Part shown: positions 1 through 12,444 of the stretch, one piece after another
Position numbering within the stretch: position 1 is the first letter of the stretch
How the letters are laid out: each line of letters begins with the position of its first letter
Source: Asterella californica
Lineage: Eukaryota; Streptophyta; Marchantiopsida; Marchantiales; Aytoniaceae
NCBI GenBank assembly: GCA_036924285.1
Contig: JAYKYS010000005.1
Location: 29,486,001 to 29,550,000 of the forward strand
DNA: 64,000 bases
Reading direction: 5' to 3'
Notes under the pieces: model-generated
The model's input: the letters and a program-made list of their open reading frames with translations, nothing else
Told to the model about the DNA's origin: nothing
Database searches by the model: none
Made by a program: the position numbers and the translations under genes

Positions 1-12
1 ACGACGAAGACG

Positions 13-468
13 TTGGTGAGGATCGAGGACTTGGATGAGCCAGTGGTTGCTCTGATCGATCATGGATCAGAAATCAACATCATGTCGAAGGACCTGTACA
101 AGAGGAAGAAGTGGCCGATCGACACAGAGCATGGATGGGTCATAAGAGCAGCCAACAACACGAGAGGAGACTTGTATGGAGCTTGTCCAGACATCAGAGT
201 GTGCGTAGGTGATGTTGCTATCAAGCAAAACTTCTTTGTTCAGGAAGCAACATCATACTCACTCATTCTGGGCCAACCTTTCATCATAGCAACCCGGATG
301 GAGACAAAGGTATTGGACGACGGATCTGCGTATGCTAAGATCCGAAGTCAAGATGGGAAGAGAGCGGTACAGTTCCTGACTGTACCGTCCAACCACGAGC
401 GCAACCGAGATCGTTTGAGGGAGAAGCCGCTTCCAAGGGTGAGTGAAGAGTTCAAGGATTTTCGTTGA
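13..468 (+). pseudogene. Retroviral-type aspartic protease region of gypsy element 1
   Basis: This frame has the pattern of a Ty3/gypsy pepsin-like protease. A hydrophobic strand ending LIDHGSEINIM lies at residues 13-23, and a later Gly-containing strand LILGQPFI lies near residues 83-90. The usual active-site triplet is DTG or DSG; here it reads DHG, so activity is doubtful although the catalytic Asp is kept. Lysine- and arginine-rich residues follow at the C-terminus. The frame ends at 468, just after the next frame opens at 465 in a different phase, which suggests a small frameshift. The start is probably not a true start, since the polyprotein would begin further left. Confidence 0.6.
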
Positions 469-1100
469 GTACCACTATAGAGCGGGATTGTGGTGGTGCG
501 CAAGAGAAGGTACTCTCGCTTGATGGAGATAGTGTCTTTTGTACAAGATTTATTGGATTTTCAGAGTGTGGGATTGCTATCTACAAGAAGGTAGAAGAGC
601 TGAGAAGAAAAGAACAAAAACATTTGCGTGATGTTGAGTTGATGTTGAAAGAGTTGGGTGAGCTAGAAGGGGATGAATGGATTTCTGGTGTTTATGAAGA
701 GGATGGGTTGGAAGATCCCTTGCGAGAAATCATATCTATTGGATGGGAGGATATGGATAAGGTCGTGCAGATTCATTCAAGGGAGGTCTATTCGGTGATC
801 GAATCATTCCGTGCACCGGAGGTTCGAGTTGAGACAAGGTACAAGACAGTGGATAGGAAAGTAAAGCCAGTTGCTGGTCCTTTGCCGAAAGACACCAACC
901 AACAGATGGATCGAGCTTCAAAGGAGAAGAGTTTGAGAGATCCTGCAATGATAGGACACAAGTTCACGGAGAAGACCCTTGAAGAGCTGAAGATTGGATC
1001 TGATGGGTCTCTTCTACCAGAAGAGAGGATGTGCTTCAGGAGATGCTTTCAAGACATAGGAAAGCATTTGCTTTTGAGCCACATGAGGTTGGATGTGTAG
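465..1100 (+). pseudogene. Protease-RT linker region of gypsy element 1
   Basis: This charged, helix-rich stretch links the protease to the reverse transcriptase and has no domain I recognise. Its last part, around LPEERMCF (about 1015-1035), matches the place where gypsy pol proteins have a short helix just before RT. At about 1030-1040 the RT homology continues in another frame, so one or more small indels separate this frame from the RT frame. It is best read as part of a broken polyprotein, not as a separate gene. Confidence 0.4.
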
Positions 1101-2956
1101 ACCCGTACGTTGTTACCCCGATGGTTATCTTCACGGTACCGCATGTGCCATGGAACCTGAGACCAATTCCAGTACCGCGGGCTCACTTGCCCAAACTAGT
1201 GGAGTTGTTTAAAGAGAAGATGCAGATGAAGATCTTGGAGCCGTCGTTTGCACCATATTCAAGCAGATGGTTTACAGTGCCTAAGAAGAATGGGTCGCTG
1301 AGGTTCATCCAAGACATGCAACCGGTGAATGCAGTAACAATCAGAAATGTTGGGGTGGGACCGATTGTGGATGAGTTTGCTGAAGCGTTTGCGGGAAGAG
1401 CAATTTATTCAATGGAAGATCTTTACTCAGGGTATGATCAGCTTCAACTAGCGGAGGAGAGCAGAAGCTTCACGACAATGAGGACACCTTTGGGGTTGGT
1501 TAGGATGTGTACCTTACCACAGGGAGCTACCAACTCGGTAGCACACATGATGAACGGGATGAATCGAGTTCTAAGGGACTTCATCCTCGAAAAGACGATG
1601 CTGTTCTTGGATGACATCCCCATCAAAGGATGTGTGGAAGATGAGAAGGATGAAGCATTAGATCAGAAGGGGTGTCGGCGATACGTCACCGATCACATCG
1701 CAGACTGTGAGAAGATCCTATCTCGACTTGAGGAAGTTCATCTTACGTTGTCAGGTGCGAAGTCTACGTTTGGGGTTAGAGAGGTTTTGATCGTTGATCA
1801 TTTGTGTGGATCGTTTGGTCGGAAACCAGATCCGAACAAGGTGGATGCGATTGGAAGGATGAAGGAGGTTTGCAACTCGCTGATAGAAGTAAGAAGATTT
1901 CTAGGTGCTTGTGTATTCTACCATGTTTGGATTCCTCATTATGCGCATGTGGTGGATCCGTTGTATGGATTATTGCGTAAGGGTCATAAGTTTAGATGGG
2001 AGGAAGAGCATACTAATGCAGTAAGGAAGCTGAAGTCCTTACTATCATCTTCTCCAGTTCTAGGAAGGATTGATTACAAGGGTGCTAGGCCGGTGGTTCT
2101 TACAGTGGATACAAGTCCAGTTGCAATTGGATGGGCAGGACAGGATGATGAGGATGGAGACAGGTTTGCGGTTAGGTTCGGAGCGAAGGTGTTAAGTGCT
2201 CGACAACGTGTTTACCCGCAAGTGAAGAGAGAACTGTGGGGGGTTGTTTCAACTATGAAAACTGAGAAAGAGTATTTGATTGGAGCAGTATTGGTGGTTG
2301 AAACTGATTGCTTGTCGTTGTTAGGGATCATCATGAATTGTTCGACTCCTGATATTGCGATGTTACGATGGATCGCATATATCAAGTCGTTGAACTCGGA
2401 GTTTAGACATATCGCAGGGAAGGATAATCTGATGGCGGATATGTTATCTCGGGCTCGATATGATGAGGAGGATGAGATGGTAGAAGACATTGACGACGTG
2501 GGTACAGAGTTCTATTCGATTGCACAAACAGGAAGAGAAGATGAGTTATTTGTTGAAGGGTTGTATGATGATGATTTGCTTGATATCGGGAGGTACCTTA
2601 GTACGATGGTTAAGCAGACAGGTTGGACGGATGAGAGGTTTCGGAGAGTTCGAAGGAAGGCCTACAACTTCATGTTGCAGGATGGGTTTCTTTGGAAGCG
2701 ACCAAAGCAGAAAGGTGGGGTACCGCTACGAGTGATTTGCAACAAGGAAGATCAGCAGAAGTTGCTCAAGGCATTCCATGAGAGTCTTTGGGTTGGACAT
2801 CGAGGGATTTGGGCCACTTTTACCAAGATAAAAGAGCGGTATTGGTGGAAAAACATGTACAAGGATGTTGTATCTTTTGTGGAGTCTTGTTTGACATGTC
2901 AGATGTATTCGAACATCCGACATATCTGTTGGCAATCCACTTCAAGTGGGTGGTAG
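1031..2956 (+). pseudogene. Reverse transcriptase, RNase H and integrase zinc-finger region of gypsy element 1
   Basis: The frame begins with an RT fingers region. It then shows the conserved blocks RFIQDMQPVNAVT, a palm strand with YSMEDLYSGYDQ, the PQGATNS block and the catalytic box FLDDIPIKG, with both Asp residues present. RNase H follows: LTVDTSP, an ERELW-like KRELWG helix and the ETDCLSL strand, ending in the HIAGKDNLMADMLSR motif. Near the C-terminus an H2C2 integrase zinc finger is visible (HESLWVGH...CLTCQ). The frame is lost at about 2920, and the integrase core continues in the frame opened at 2788. Confidence 0.8.
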
Positions 2957-3909
2957 ACTTGGTGATTATGCCGATTGGATTATGGCAGATGAGATACTTG
3001 GTACTTGCTAGAGAGGATCTTTCAAATCAAGTCGAGGGTAGGGCGCTTCGGACGAAGAAAACTGAAGGGGTATGTAAATTTTTCTTGGAAGAGGTTGTTT
3101 GTCGATATGGATGTGTGGGAAAGATCACTGCAGATCGGAGAGAGTTAGATGCACATGAGGCTCGTGAATTCTTTGCAAGGTGTGGGGTGAGGTTGTCACT
3201 GACAACTGCTTACAACCTCGAAGGGAATGCCAAGAGTGAACGTGGTCATCCACCCATTGTGAAGGCTTTGGTAAAGGTCTGCAACGAAAGGGTGCGCGAG
3301 TGGCCTCGACTCTTACCATTTGCGTTATGGACAGATAGAAAGACACACAGCTCGGTGACAGGTTACATGCCGGTGGAACTCATCACAGGTCAGAAACCTA
3401 TCATGCCGATTGAAGAACACGTTCTGACATGGAGTGTGTTATCTTGGGAGGACAATTTGACTAGGGAAGAGCTTCTTGCTATTCGAATTAGGCAGTTGGA
3501 GAGAAGACCAGAGGATATCCAAACTGATTTGGATAGATTGCGAGAAGCACGGTTGAAGAACAAGGTCAGATTTGATCAGCGACATCGTTTGAGACCTAGG
3601 AAAATCAAGGAAGGTGATTGGGTGTTAGTCTATGACAATAGTCTAGACAACCAGCATAGTGCACTCCGGAAGTTTTCCAGAAGATGGTTTGGTCCGTATG
3701 TGGTGAAGAAGGTTCATGACAACGCAACTTACGCTCTGCAAGAGTTGGATGGAACGAGCTTGAAGATACCAGTGGCAGGTAAACGTGTCAAGATTTTCAA
3801 AAAGAGAGATGAGGAGGTCGATCTAGCAGATATCTTGACAGAGTTTCAGTTTGAGGATGAGGATTATGCAAAAGACCTTGAAGGTGAGGTTGGCTACGAT
3901 GGGAAGTAG
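2788..3909 (+). pseudogene. Integrase core and C-terminal domain of gypsy element 1
   Basis: Homology begins at about 2925, at WVVDLVIMP, which is the first-Asp strand of the DDE core. The second block reads KITADRREL where most elements have a DNG or DRG followed by EF. The third, with the catalytic Glu, reads EGNAKSERGH. A GPY/F-type C-terminal module follows: KIKEGDWVLVYD, then RRWFGPYVVKK and a TYALQELDG strand. The frame ends at 3909. The first part of this frame (2788-2920) is antiparallel noise to the true zinc-finger frame. The element needs at least one indel here to be read through, so it is inactive as sequenced. Confidence 0.75.
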
Positions 3910-3984
3910 GACGATAAGCCGGTCCACTCCTTGGTTGTTATCTCTGGTGCATAGCGGAGGATGCACAGGTTCAGAGGGGGTGGA

Positions 3985-5841
3985 TGTCGTGTCGTGGACC
4001 GGCTCCTATCTGAAATTCAGATTTCGATGCTTGTCGCTCCAAAGACACTCGTGAGAAAGACAAGCTAGGCCCTAGCTTACGGGCTTTTGGCTTCATTTCG
4101 GATCTCCATTTTCATCGCATAGATGGGTAGAGCTACTTGTCAGCTTTCCATAGGCACTTCATCTACTTCGTTTGGACGCCTAGTGGAGAAGTTACAAGAC
4201 TCGAAAGATGGAGAAAACAAGCTATGTCCCAGCTTACAGGTTTTTGGCACAACTTCGGATCTTCGTTTTTATCGCACCAGTGGATAGAGCTCCTTGTCAG
4301 CTTTCCATAGGCACTTCATCTACTTCGTTTGGACGCCTAGTGGAGAAGTTACAGGACTCGAAAGATGGAGAAAACAAGCTAAGCCCCAGCTTACGGGCTT
4401 TTGGCGCAACTTCGGATCTTCACTTTCATCACATAGATGGGTAGAGCTCTCTGTCAGCTTTCCATGGGCATCTTGTTTACTTCGTTTGGACATCCAGAGA
4501 AGAAGTTATGCGATTCGAAAGAAGGTAAAATCAAGCTAGGCTTCTAGTTACTTGCTGACTGGGTATTTAGGGCTTCAGGCGTTGTATCAAAGATGCAAGG
4601 GGCCTGCTTCTTATTATTCAGGAGAGAACTGTACGTACGGAGACTGTTGCAAGGGGGCTGCTTAAGAGGCTTGCTTGTTCCTACGACCTGTCGGTGGACG
4701 TTTTGGAGAATTGGGAAGTCCAATACACGCGCGCAAGGTGTCATCGGGTTCAGATCTGTGCATGCTACGCACAGGTTAAGACGGTTCTTGAAGAGACGGA
4801 TCAGGGGTTGTGTTCTGGGAGAAATTGAGACGCAGGAAGCAGATTTGGGGTTTTCAGTTACATGTGAAGGAGAGTTGGACCGTTCCGGCCGTTCCGGAGT
4901 CCAAACTTGCTGTCCTTGGATCCATCGGGATCAGAACAACGAGTTCTTCAGGAAATTGAAGACGATACAAAGTTTCATCGGGCGGTTTGGGAGTTGTGAG
5001 AGAAATTGGCTCGCAGGGAAGCGCTTGCGTCAGATTTTCATCGCCTGCGACCTGAGATTGGATTGTTCTTCGTGATCGGTGAGCCAAGCTCTTCGTTCTT
5101 GGTGCTTACGCGATCAGGGAGTCTTCATCTACTCATAGGAGAAGACCGTGTGTGGATTGGATTGTTGGTTTAGGTGTGGTGAGCGAGGTTGAGCCGCAGG
5201 GAGCCGATTTACGTCAGTTTTTTGTAATCTGCGACCAAATTTCTCGAGTGGTTTTGTTTGGAGTCTTGTTGGGTTCAGGGTAGCTAGATCTACCTACCAG
5301 AGAAGACAGACATCAGTTTGGACGATCCGTTTGTGCGGTGTGAGCGGTTTTAAGCCGCAGGGATGAGTTTTTGAAGGTTCGGTCACTTGCGACCGAAAAT
5401 TGGCGATATCTCGACTATCGGGAGTCGGATCTGAAGGTTTCTTGAGCCAACGGAGTCAGGGAAGGAGACCCTATCAACATTTGAAGATCGTTTGACGAAA
5501 GGAGAAAGTTCCCAGATAGGTCTTTTTCGATTCCTTCGCTACAAGTTTCGTCCTTTTGAGTTCGTTAAGGACTTAGTTGGTTGTGTATGGCTTGTGGTAG
5601 CTAGCTTTAGCCAAGAGCTAGTGTGTGGATGTGGTTTGGACTTGGGTTTGGATCGCGTGATACTGTTGTGGCTCTGGTTGTTAGCAAAGAGAAATTTTCT
5701 CTTGCTTTGAGCTACGCTTTGGCGATTTCGGGCTAGGGTTGCGATTCAAGGGTTTGTTTTAGGGCTTCTGAAGTAGGTTACAGACCGCTCTGGTCTGTTC
5801 CTCAGTTTTGTGCTGTTAGGAGAAAGAAACGGCAATGTACA
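3985..5841 (+). repeat. Probable long 3' LTR of gypsy element 1
   Basis: The stretch follows a purine tract (3972-3984), starts TGTCG and ends TGTACA, which fits an LTR of about 1.86 kb. It has no convincing gene. It contains a 157-bp tandem repeat (4061-4531). It also holds three weaker units sharing a CGCAGGGA...TGCGACC pattern near 5010, 5191 and 5352. The 5' LTR lies outside the window, so the borders cannot be checked. Confidence 0.45.
4061..4531. repeat. 157-bp tandem repeat, three units
   Basis: The phrase CAAGCTA recurs at 4061, 4218, 4375 and 4532, exactly 157 bp apart each time. Each unit continues with a CCAGCTTACGGGCTTTTGGC-like phrase and ends with GGACGCCTAGTGGAGAAGTTA. The units differ by scattered substitutions, and the last is the most diverged. 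Confidence 0.9.
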
Positions 5842-5848
5842 TACATTT

Positions 5849-8194
5849 GGTTAGGCTTCCGCGGTTGCCGTCTTTCGGAAGATACGTGTCTTCCGTCGTC
5901 TTCCGTCTTCCGAAGACACAACCGAGAAGACGCTTCCCGGAAGACGGTCGTCTTCCGAAGAAGCCAACTTCTTATTACAAAAAGCTCCTAAGATTATCTT
6001 CCTTCTAAGGAAGCCGTAATCTTAAGTAACAACGCTTCTTCAGTTATACAAACAAGTTATTAATCTTAAAAATTTCAAAAATTCGTGAATCCTGTAAATT
6101 GTGGGCACCACAACTCCTGTTTTGACAGGTACACGGTTTCTAGGAGGAAGTGCTACCCAGACTCCTTCCAGCAGACCCTGGTATGTGAGATTCCAGTCCC
6201 ATGTGAAAAAGTCGAGGTACAACTCCTTGATGAAAAGTTTGGTCTCGATCAACTCTGCTTGTGATAACACCAACCCTCGAGGATGCATCGACATTTGGAG
6301 CTTTTGTTACACTATACCACACATACTTGCTGTGAGCCTAAGGCTCAATCCTTACCTGGCCCTCATAGTCCAGCTTCCACTCTCAGAAGACGAATTTAAT
6401 CTTCCAGAAGACAACTATTCTGTCTTTCAGAATTCTAATAGTGCTTAGAGTACATCATGTCTTCTGATCTATACCTACGCAATCCTAACTAAGCAAGACA
6501 TCTCATGGATTCCTAAGAAGACAATCCACCTTGCAATTCATCCTACTTCTTAACAGAAGATGAAGAGATACGTGAAAAGCGAAGTCTGCGAATCGATCAG
6601 AAGAAGATTTGAGGGCTCTTGCGGTGACAGTGGTCTCCATGAAGACTCTCGAGACAGCTTTTGGTTGACTAACGTCTTCAAAAGACTTCCCGCATCTAGG
6701 CTTCTCATCACTGATCTCACCTGTCTTTGACTTCTTATATGCAATCTAACCTCACAACAGACACGGAACATTCACACTCTATTTTTTGACTCCTCACCTC
6801 GCATACAGTCTCTGAAGAAGCTTGCTGCATAATAGGAAGACATGACCCTTGACATTTCTCTCCAAATTCTGCCAGCAAGACTTCTCACAATTCTCATCTA
6901 AAGTTTCGAGAAGAAGAAGGAACAGGCTGCTATGTCAGACAGAAGAGACTTGTAGAGGACCCTCACATCTTCTCGCGCATTCTGCCAGCCTTTCCAATCT
7001 TCTAGCTCTCTAGGAAGATGTGGATTTGAGAAGCTAGGAAGCTTGAGAGGCACTGGTCCGATTCTCAATTTCTTGCTTCTCAAAACAAATATCAACTCTC
7101 AATCACTCTAGATTCACATCAAGCTTCTCACAACTCAAATTCCAATCCAATCCAACTACTTGATGTGAATTTCAAACATTCGGCTTCTGGGAATGTCCAG
7201 ACATTCAAACGAGTCTTTTGTCCTCGGATTCTAAGACAAAAGCGCAATAAGGTAGAAAAATTGATAGACAGAACAACAAATTTTGGAACAGGAGAAGCTC
7301 AATTTCGATTCTTAAGAAGAGATTGAGAAGAGGACTGTCGAAAATTAGACAGCGCTTCCACGTCCAATCTTCTTAGAAGAAATTTCAAGGAAAGGGAGAG
7401 ATCGATAGGCTTCCTGCAAACGATTAGAGAAGCGAGGAAACACAGAAACAGAAAGGCAGAAGCGATGGAGAAGGAGAAAGAAGCGAGAAGAACCTCAGTA
7501 CTGCAATTCCAATGCGCTACGCTTCTGCTTGCTTCTTCAGTCTTCTACGCGTCTCAATGATTCGATTCTGCTCTCAATGTCTTCGTCTTGTCACGATCCT
7601 GCTTCTATCTTCGACCTCGAGCTGCTGCGACTCTGCTTCTACAATCGACTTCAAGCTGCTGTGACTTTGAAGCTTCTAACTCTCGATTTCCTCCTTCAGT
7701 TCACAATTTCTAATCTTCGATTCCTAATCCTTCTACCTAGAATACGTTTCCTGCTGAAAGATGTCAACTCTCACTCTCTCACTGATTCGCTTCTGTATGC
7801 GCTTTCAGTGTCCTCAATTCGAAATCTAGTAGAGAAGCAGAAGAGAAAGCTATGGTGCTGCTGCGCCTATGGCTTCTCTATCTTCTCCTTCGCGTTTAGG
7901 TAATTGCTCGATCTACCATAGACTTACCTATTGTGGTCCGTTAGGTATACCTACCCTTATCTAGTTGGTGCGTGGTTGATACTTATCGCAGTTATAGTCA
8001 TCGTCTTCCTGGGAAGCACACTTTGTCTTCCGGCTTCGGAAGAAGTTGACTTCTTCTCACGAATTCACCTTAAGTTCATCTTCCCGCTAAACAGGGCGTA
8101 AACTTAAGTAATAAGATTACTTCAATTATATAGACACGTCATTAACTTAAATTTTTTGAAAAAATCTCCAATCTTGCAAATTGTGGGCACCACA
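5849..8194 (+). mobile_element. Non-coding LTR-type (LARD/TRIM-like) repeat in copy A
   Basis: Two related end segments lie at 5849-6112 and about 7932-8194. Both finish with a TTAATCTTAAA- or TTAACTTAAA-like stretch and then TTGTGGGCACCACA. The second may start TGTGGTCC, giving TGTGG...CCACA ends. Between them are about 1.8 kb of GAAGAC-rich sequence with no protein-coding pattern. This is the layout of a non-autonomous LTR element whose protein functions would come from elsewhere. The outer border of the left segment is not clear. Confidence 0.5.
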
Positions 8195-10049
8195 ACTCAC
8201 TCTCATATCATTGAAATTGGGCTTAGCTTACGGACTCGGTTCGGCTCGCCTCCGCACTCTGCTCCTTGAAGCTTCTAAACGTGCTCCACTCCCGCTCACT
8301 CTCTGCTCTGCTTTGCTTGGAGTAGAGTAGAAACTCGAACCAAATGCGCACAGGAAGGAAACACACTCCAAAATAGCAACTTCGGATCACTCCACAAGGT
8401 CGAAATCTACCAAATGTGCATGTGCATGTGGGTTTACATTAGATTTTTGACCACTCACAACCTTCTTTTCCTTTAACTCACTCGATCCTTCACCAAATCG
8501 AATGATTTTTGATGCATTAGAATCGTCATCTCAGCGCGCATCTACTACACTCATCAACATCAGAAATTGCTCACCAATGTCTACTCGACGTCTACCGACG
8601 CACATCTACCGACCTGAAATTGACTCCAAAAATCTATCAAAAAGAAATTTCAGCAGCGCTTCCGCGCTACCTCACCACAAATTCGACCAAGAATAGATCC
8701 AAACACTACTAATCCGTACAGCAATCAAACAGACGACAAACAAGAACCAATCCGCGCATGCGTGCACTCATAAATCAAAGATATCAACGATCTGCACACT
8801 CTGGAGATACCACCAGCACAAATCCATGACCTGAAAGCTCTCAATCAGATCTCGCGATTTCAGTTCTTCGAGTAATAATGATCTATACTCACTCCATCAT
8901 GCCAACTGGCACTACACAAACACTAAAGTCGAGCCAAATCTACTCTGTGCATTTGAGAATCCAAATTACACCAAGACTATCCACCATAACCAAGAGCTTG
9001 AAGGCTCAACTCGAAGAACTGAAGCCTACAAGCCCTACCTGTGAAGTATACTTCTAGTGGACTTGCCCAAGAACCCGTCCTAACGTTACTAACAGTCCTA
9101 CCGGGATTAGTCACTCCGCACTCGGTCAACCTACCCGAGGTGCTAAACTGACGTGCCAAGTATCCTTACAGTTAGGTGTATGATAGATATACTTTTGAAA
9201 AATATAATCTATTATAATCAAAAAGAGGAAAATAAGAAAATAATAAGATCGAGTACTACATTCATATTAGTGCGTCTCAAAGCTAGAATTTTTAGTGAAT
9301 ATTCTTTGCTCACAAGAGATTGTTACGATTTCGACAAAGACGTGGTGGATGTTTCTTCGAGCATTTCTGAAAGCGCCTGTAGGAACACATCGTGAGCATC
9401 TCTTATTTACTTTTTATCGATTTGGTTATAAATTTTGACCATAAAGAAATTTAGAACTTAAAGAATTTATTTCAGTTTGTAGAAAATTTAAAAATTTAAA
9501 AGATCCATGGCTAAATGTATCATCCACAAGTATGGTACTAAATGATCCATGGCTCTATACAAAATTATCCTTTGATAAACTATGGTATTTCTCCCACTTC
9601 TCCGTTAGAGAAGATTATTTCTTTAACTTTGACACACTATTAATTATATCTTGCTTACGAAACTCTCTTGCAAAAATGCAACATAATTTCATGCATGGTT
9701 CATTGTTTTGATTGTAGGCAAAAAAGACGACAAGTGAGAAAATAATGAACGAACTCCGGATGGATATTGACTCTGATCACGGAAGGACTAGGTTTTGCAA
9801 CTAAGTCGTACACTGAAAATCAATTAACGACATTCAGTATTGTGTTCATCTTAGTTACTAATAAATATATAAATATTATATATATAATACTCAAGAATAA
9901 TCTAAAGTGAGAATTAAAATTCTTACTCAATTTTAACAATTAACCGAGGGGATCCATATGATAAATATGGATATAACTCATAGGGAAGAGCACACTGACT
10001 CGCTTCAGAAGTCACAAGTCTCAAGAATGTACTATAAAATATACATTGA

Positions 10050-10091
10050 TTTATTAACTAACCTTTCCTCTCATAAGGGTTAGTTAATAAA
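10050..10091. repeat. Inverted repeat, 14-bp arms, 14-nt loop
   Basis: TTTATTAACTAACC (10050-10063) is the exact reverse complement of 10078-10091. The same hairpin is kept in copy B just after 33310. It lies in AT-rich DNA about 2.4 kb upstream of the SPH coding sequence. No function is evident. Confidence 0.8.
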
Positions 10092-11409
10092 TGAAAGTTA
10101 ATAAAGTATGCATATGGACATGGAAAAGAGACAAAGAATGGAACCTTGCATCCATTTCTTACAAAGAAATGATAGAACTGCAATCAAATCATCAGTCAGA
10201 CAAATATTATGCTATATATGTTTTTCAGTTAAGCATTTGGTTTGATATCGTCAATGTTTTTGTTTTACACATGAACAGCTTACAGAAATATGTGCCTTGC
10301 ATTTGCAGATTCATCACACCTCTACTTAGAACATCATGATCACTTAACATGTCAAAAATTGGAGTTGGAAATCTCTTTGTAATGCTTTCTGTATCAACCC
10401 CTTGTTGATGATAATGGAGAAAGCATAATAGGCCGACCAATCAATCCAGAACCTTCTACATTCTGAATAACCAATTTAAAGAATTAAGATATAGTTATAT
10501 AGTCAATAAACGATCTACGAAACTACTAATTATATGAGAGGTCTGACAGAAGCTCTTAGGAGTTTTTTATACACGTTCTTTTTCTGATAATCGTGTAAAG
10601 TCTACTACTATTAAAAGGAATCAATACTATACCTTATTTTATTATTGCAAATTTAACAACTAGCTCTTTTAAGAAAAACAGTTAAGAGTTTATAATTCTT
10701 TTGTTAGAGCCATTGGTCCTCGTCAACTTTGATCTATAAGAGCTTTTGTTTGAGGAGGTCTGTTCTTGTATGTATGTGTAACGGATTGTAGCAAGTCTCT
10801 TTCGTATGCAGTTTTAGGTCATATCAACACGAGAAACTTTTCTCCATAGCTCCTCTTGTCACATCCCTTCAGCTCTCAAAATCAAGTCCATTTGACTGAC
10901 AGCTACAAGTTGCAAGATTCGAGTAGAAAAACAAAAAGTTACAGTTTTCAACTTCTCCTCCACACTTTGTGTTTATTTTTAGGGAACGAGAAAAATAAAC
11001 TGTTACAAAACTTAAGATTTGGGCAACCATGATGATTAATAGTGCGGGCATCCCCCTGAAAGATATATATCCCTTGTGATTGTAAACATTTTTAACTATC
11101 TCTCTTATTCTTTGCTTGAGATTACCAAAACATTTTGTATGAGGAATTGACTACATGCTGCTATTTATTTTCTCACCCTAGAAAATCTATCAGACGGCCA
11201 GTACTGTCTTTTAATTAGACACACTCGCTGCACGTATTGTGATGGAAAACCAATTGGTTCAGTAAAGAGACCATTATTTTCCATAGTAGGTGATTTCTTT
11301 CAGTTGCATGAATTCTTTAGTTCTTGTCCTAATTAGGAATGATCACAAACGGGCAGCAACTTTGAAATGAATTTTCTGCAAACGGTTTCTCTTCTCCCTC
11401 CATAAACAC

Positions 11410-11417
11410 TATAAATA
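11410..11417 (+). promoter_or_regulatory. Probable TATA box of SPH gene copy A
   Basis: TATAAATA is followed about 30 bp later by a pyrimidine-rich stretch that would be a normal start-site context. A 5'UTR exon could run from about 11440 to 11571 (donor ...TTGAAG|GTAATTG). The acceptor would be just before the coding sequence at 12428 (GAATCAG|GTCGG). This gene model is inferred; the same signals are present in copy B. Confidence 0.45.
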
Positions 11418-12444
11418 TTGTGTTATTTTTCTTCTACAACACTCTCTTTGTGTTGAGGTTGGTGATGCAGTTTGGATGAACTTGCTGATTCTCCATGCTT
11501 GATCTCTCTATCTCTCTCTTGTTTCTACATATTGAGCGTTTGGAGCTTTTGATTAGGTGAACAAACTTGAAGGTAATTGTTTGAATTCTTCCCCTTCTTT
11601 GTACCTTCAAGTTGACACCCTTTTTCGTCTTGCCCCATGCCACTTCACAGCAGTCTCATCAAATTAGTAGATGCTAGTTATGGTCTCTATGGATCGTCTT
11701 GAAGCTTTCTTTTCTTTGTGTTTTTCGACTAAGATGATATTCTGGTATAGTTACGTGGAAAAGTGTTAGGTGATGTATATGAAGTTCTAAACAATGAATT
11801 TGTTAAGTTTCAGTTCAATAGAGCTCAAGGATCATGCCTTTCTATGATTTTCGTGAGTTGTATCATATATCTATTGTACTTATTTCTGACAGCTCATTTG
11901 GGTGATGCTCGTGAGTCTATTTATATGGCTTTACTGATTTCATTAGTGTGCTCTTGTTCCACAGTCTTAGTAATATAGTTTCATATGATATGCATCTTAG
12001 AAGTTTGTGTCACTTCTTTTCCAACTTTTCATCAAGACTAATCCCTCTATATGCAACTGACGTGATGAAAAACATGAAGATTTGGAGACATAGTTATCTG
12101 GTTCTCATTCATATGAGTTCTGATTTTCTAGAGACAACTGTTTTACGTTCAAACTTTCTTTATCCAAGTTTTGTAGAGTCTTCTTCAACCTGAACAAAAA
12201 GTCTACATAGAAATACATGACAAAGTTCTTATGATGAGGTTTTCCTTGATGTTCCATTTGTCAGTCACTTCTTTTTCTATTCGTCTCTCTTTTCTTGACA
12301 TTCAACAATCTTAGTTAGGTTTTGACACCAATCATCTTTCCTTCCTCTACCATTTAAGCAAAAACTTCCGTTTTATACTTCTGTTTCTTTAGTTATCATT
12401 CTGAATTTGCTTCTGGTTTTGAATCAGGTCGGTGGTTTTCAGCT

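Larger units (their letters stand above)
1..5841 (+). mobile_element. Ty3/gypsy LTR retrotransposon, 5' part outside window, decayed
   Basis: The pol order protease, reverse transcriptase, RNase H, integrase is the Ty3/gypsy order. The left end (gag and 5' LTR) lies before the window. The reading frame changes between the protease and RT parts and again inside the integrase, so the copy is not translatable as one polyprotein. After the integrase stop at 3909 there is a purine-rich tract (3972-3984) and a candidate LTR start, TGTCGTG, at 3985. The right border at about 5841 (ending TGTACA) is inferred only from the TGT...ACA form and the start of the next repeat; no 5' LTR is available to confirm it. 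Confidence 0.75.

Noticed and set aside
11763..12193. Two overlapping frames upstream of SPH, kept in copy B
   Set aside because: They lie in what looks like the 5'UTR intron; they are conserved only because the whole stretch is nearly identical.
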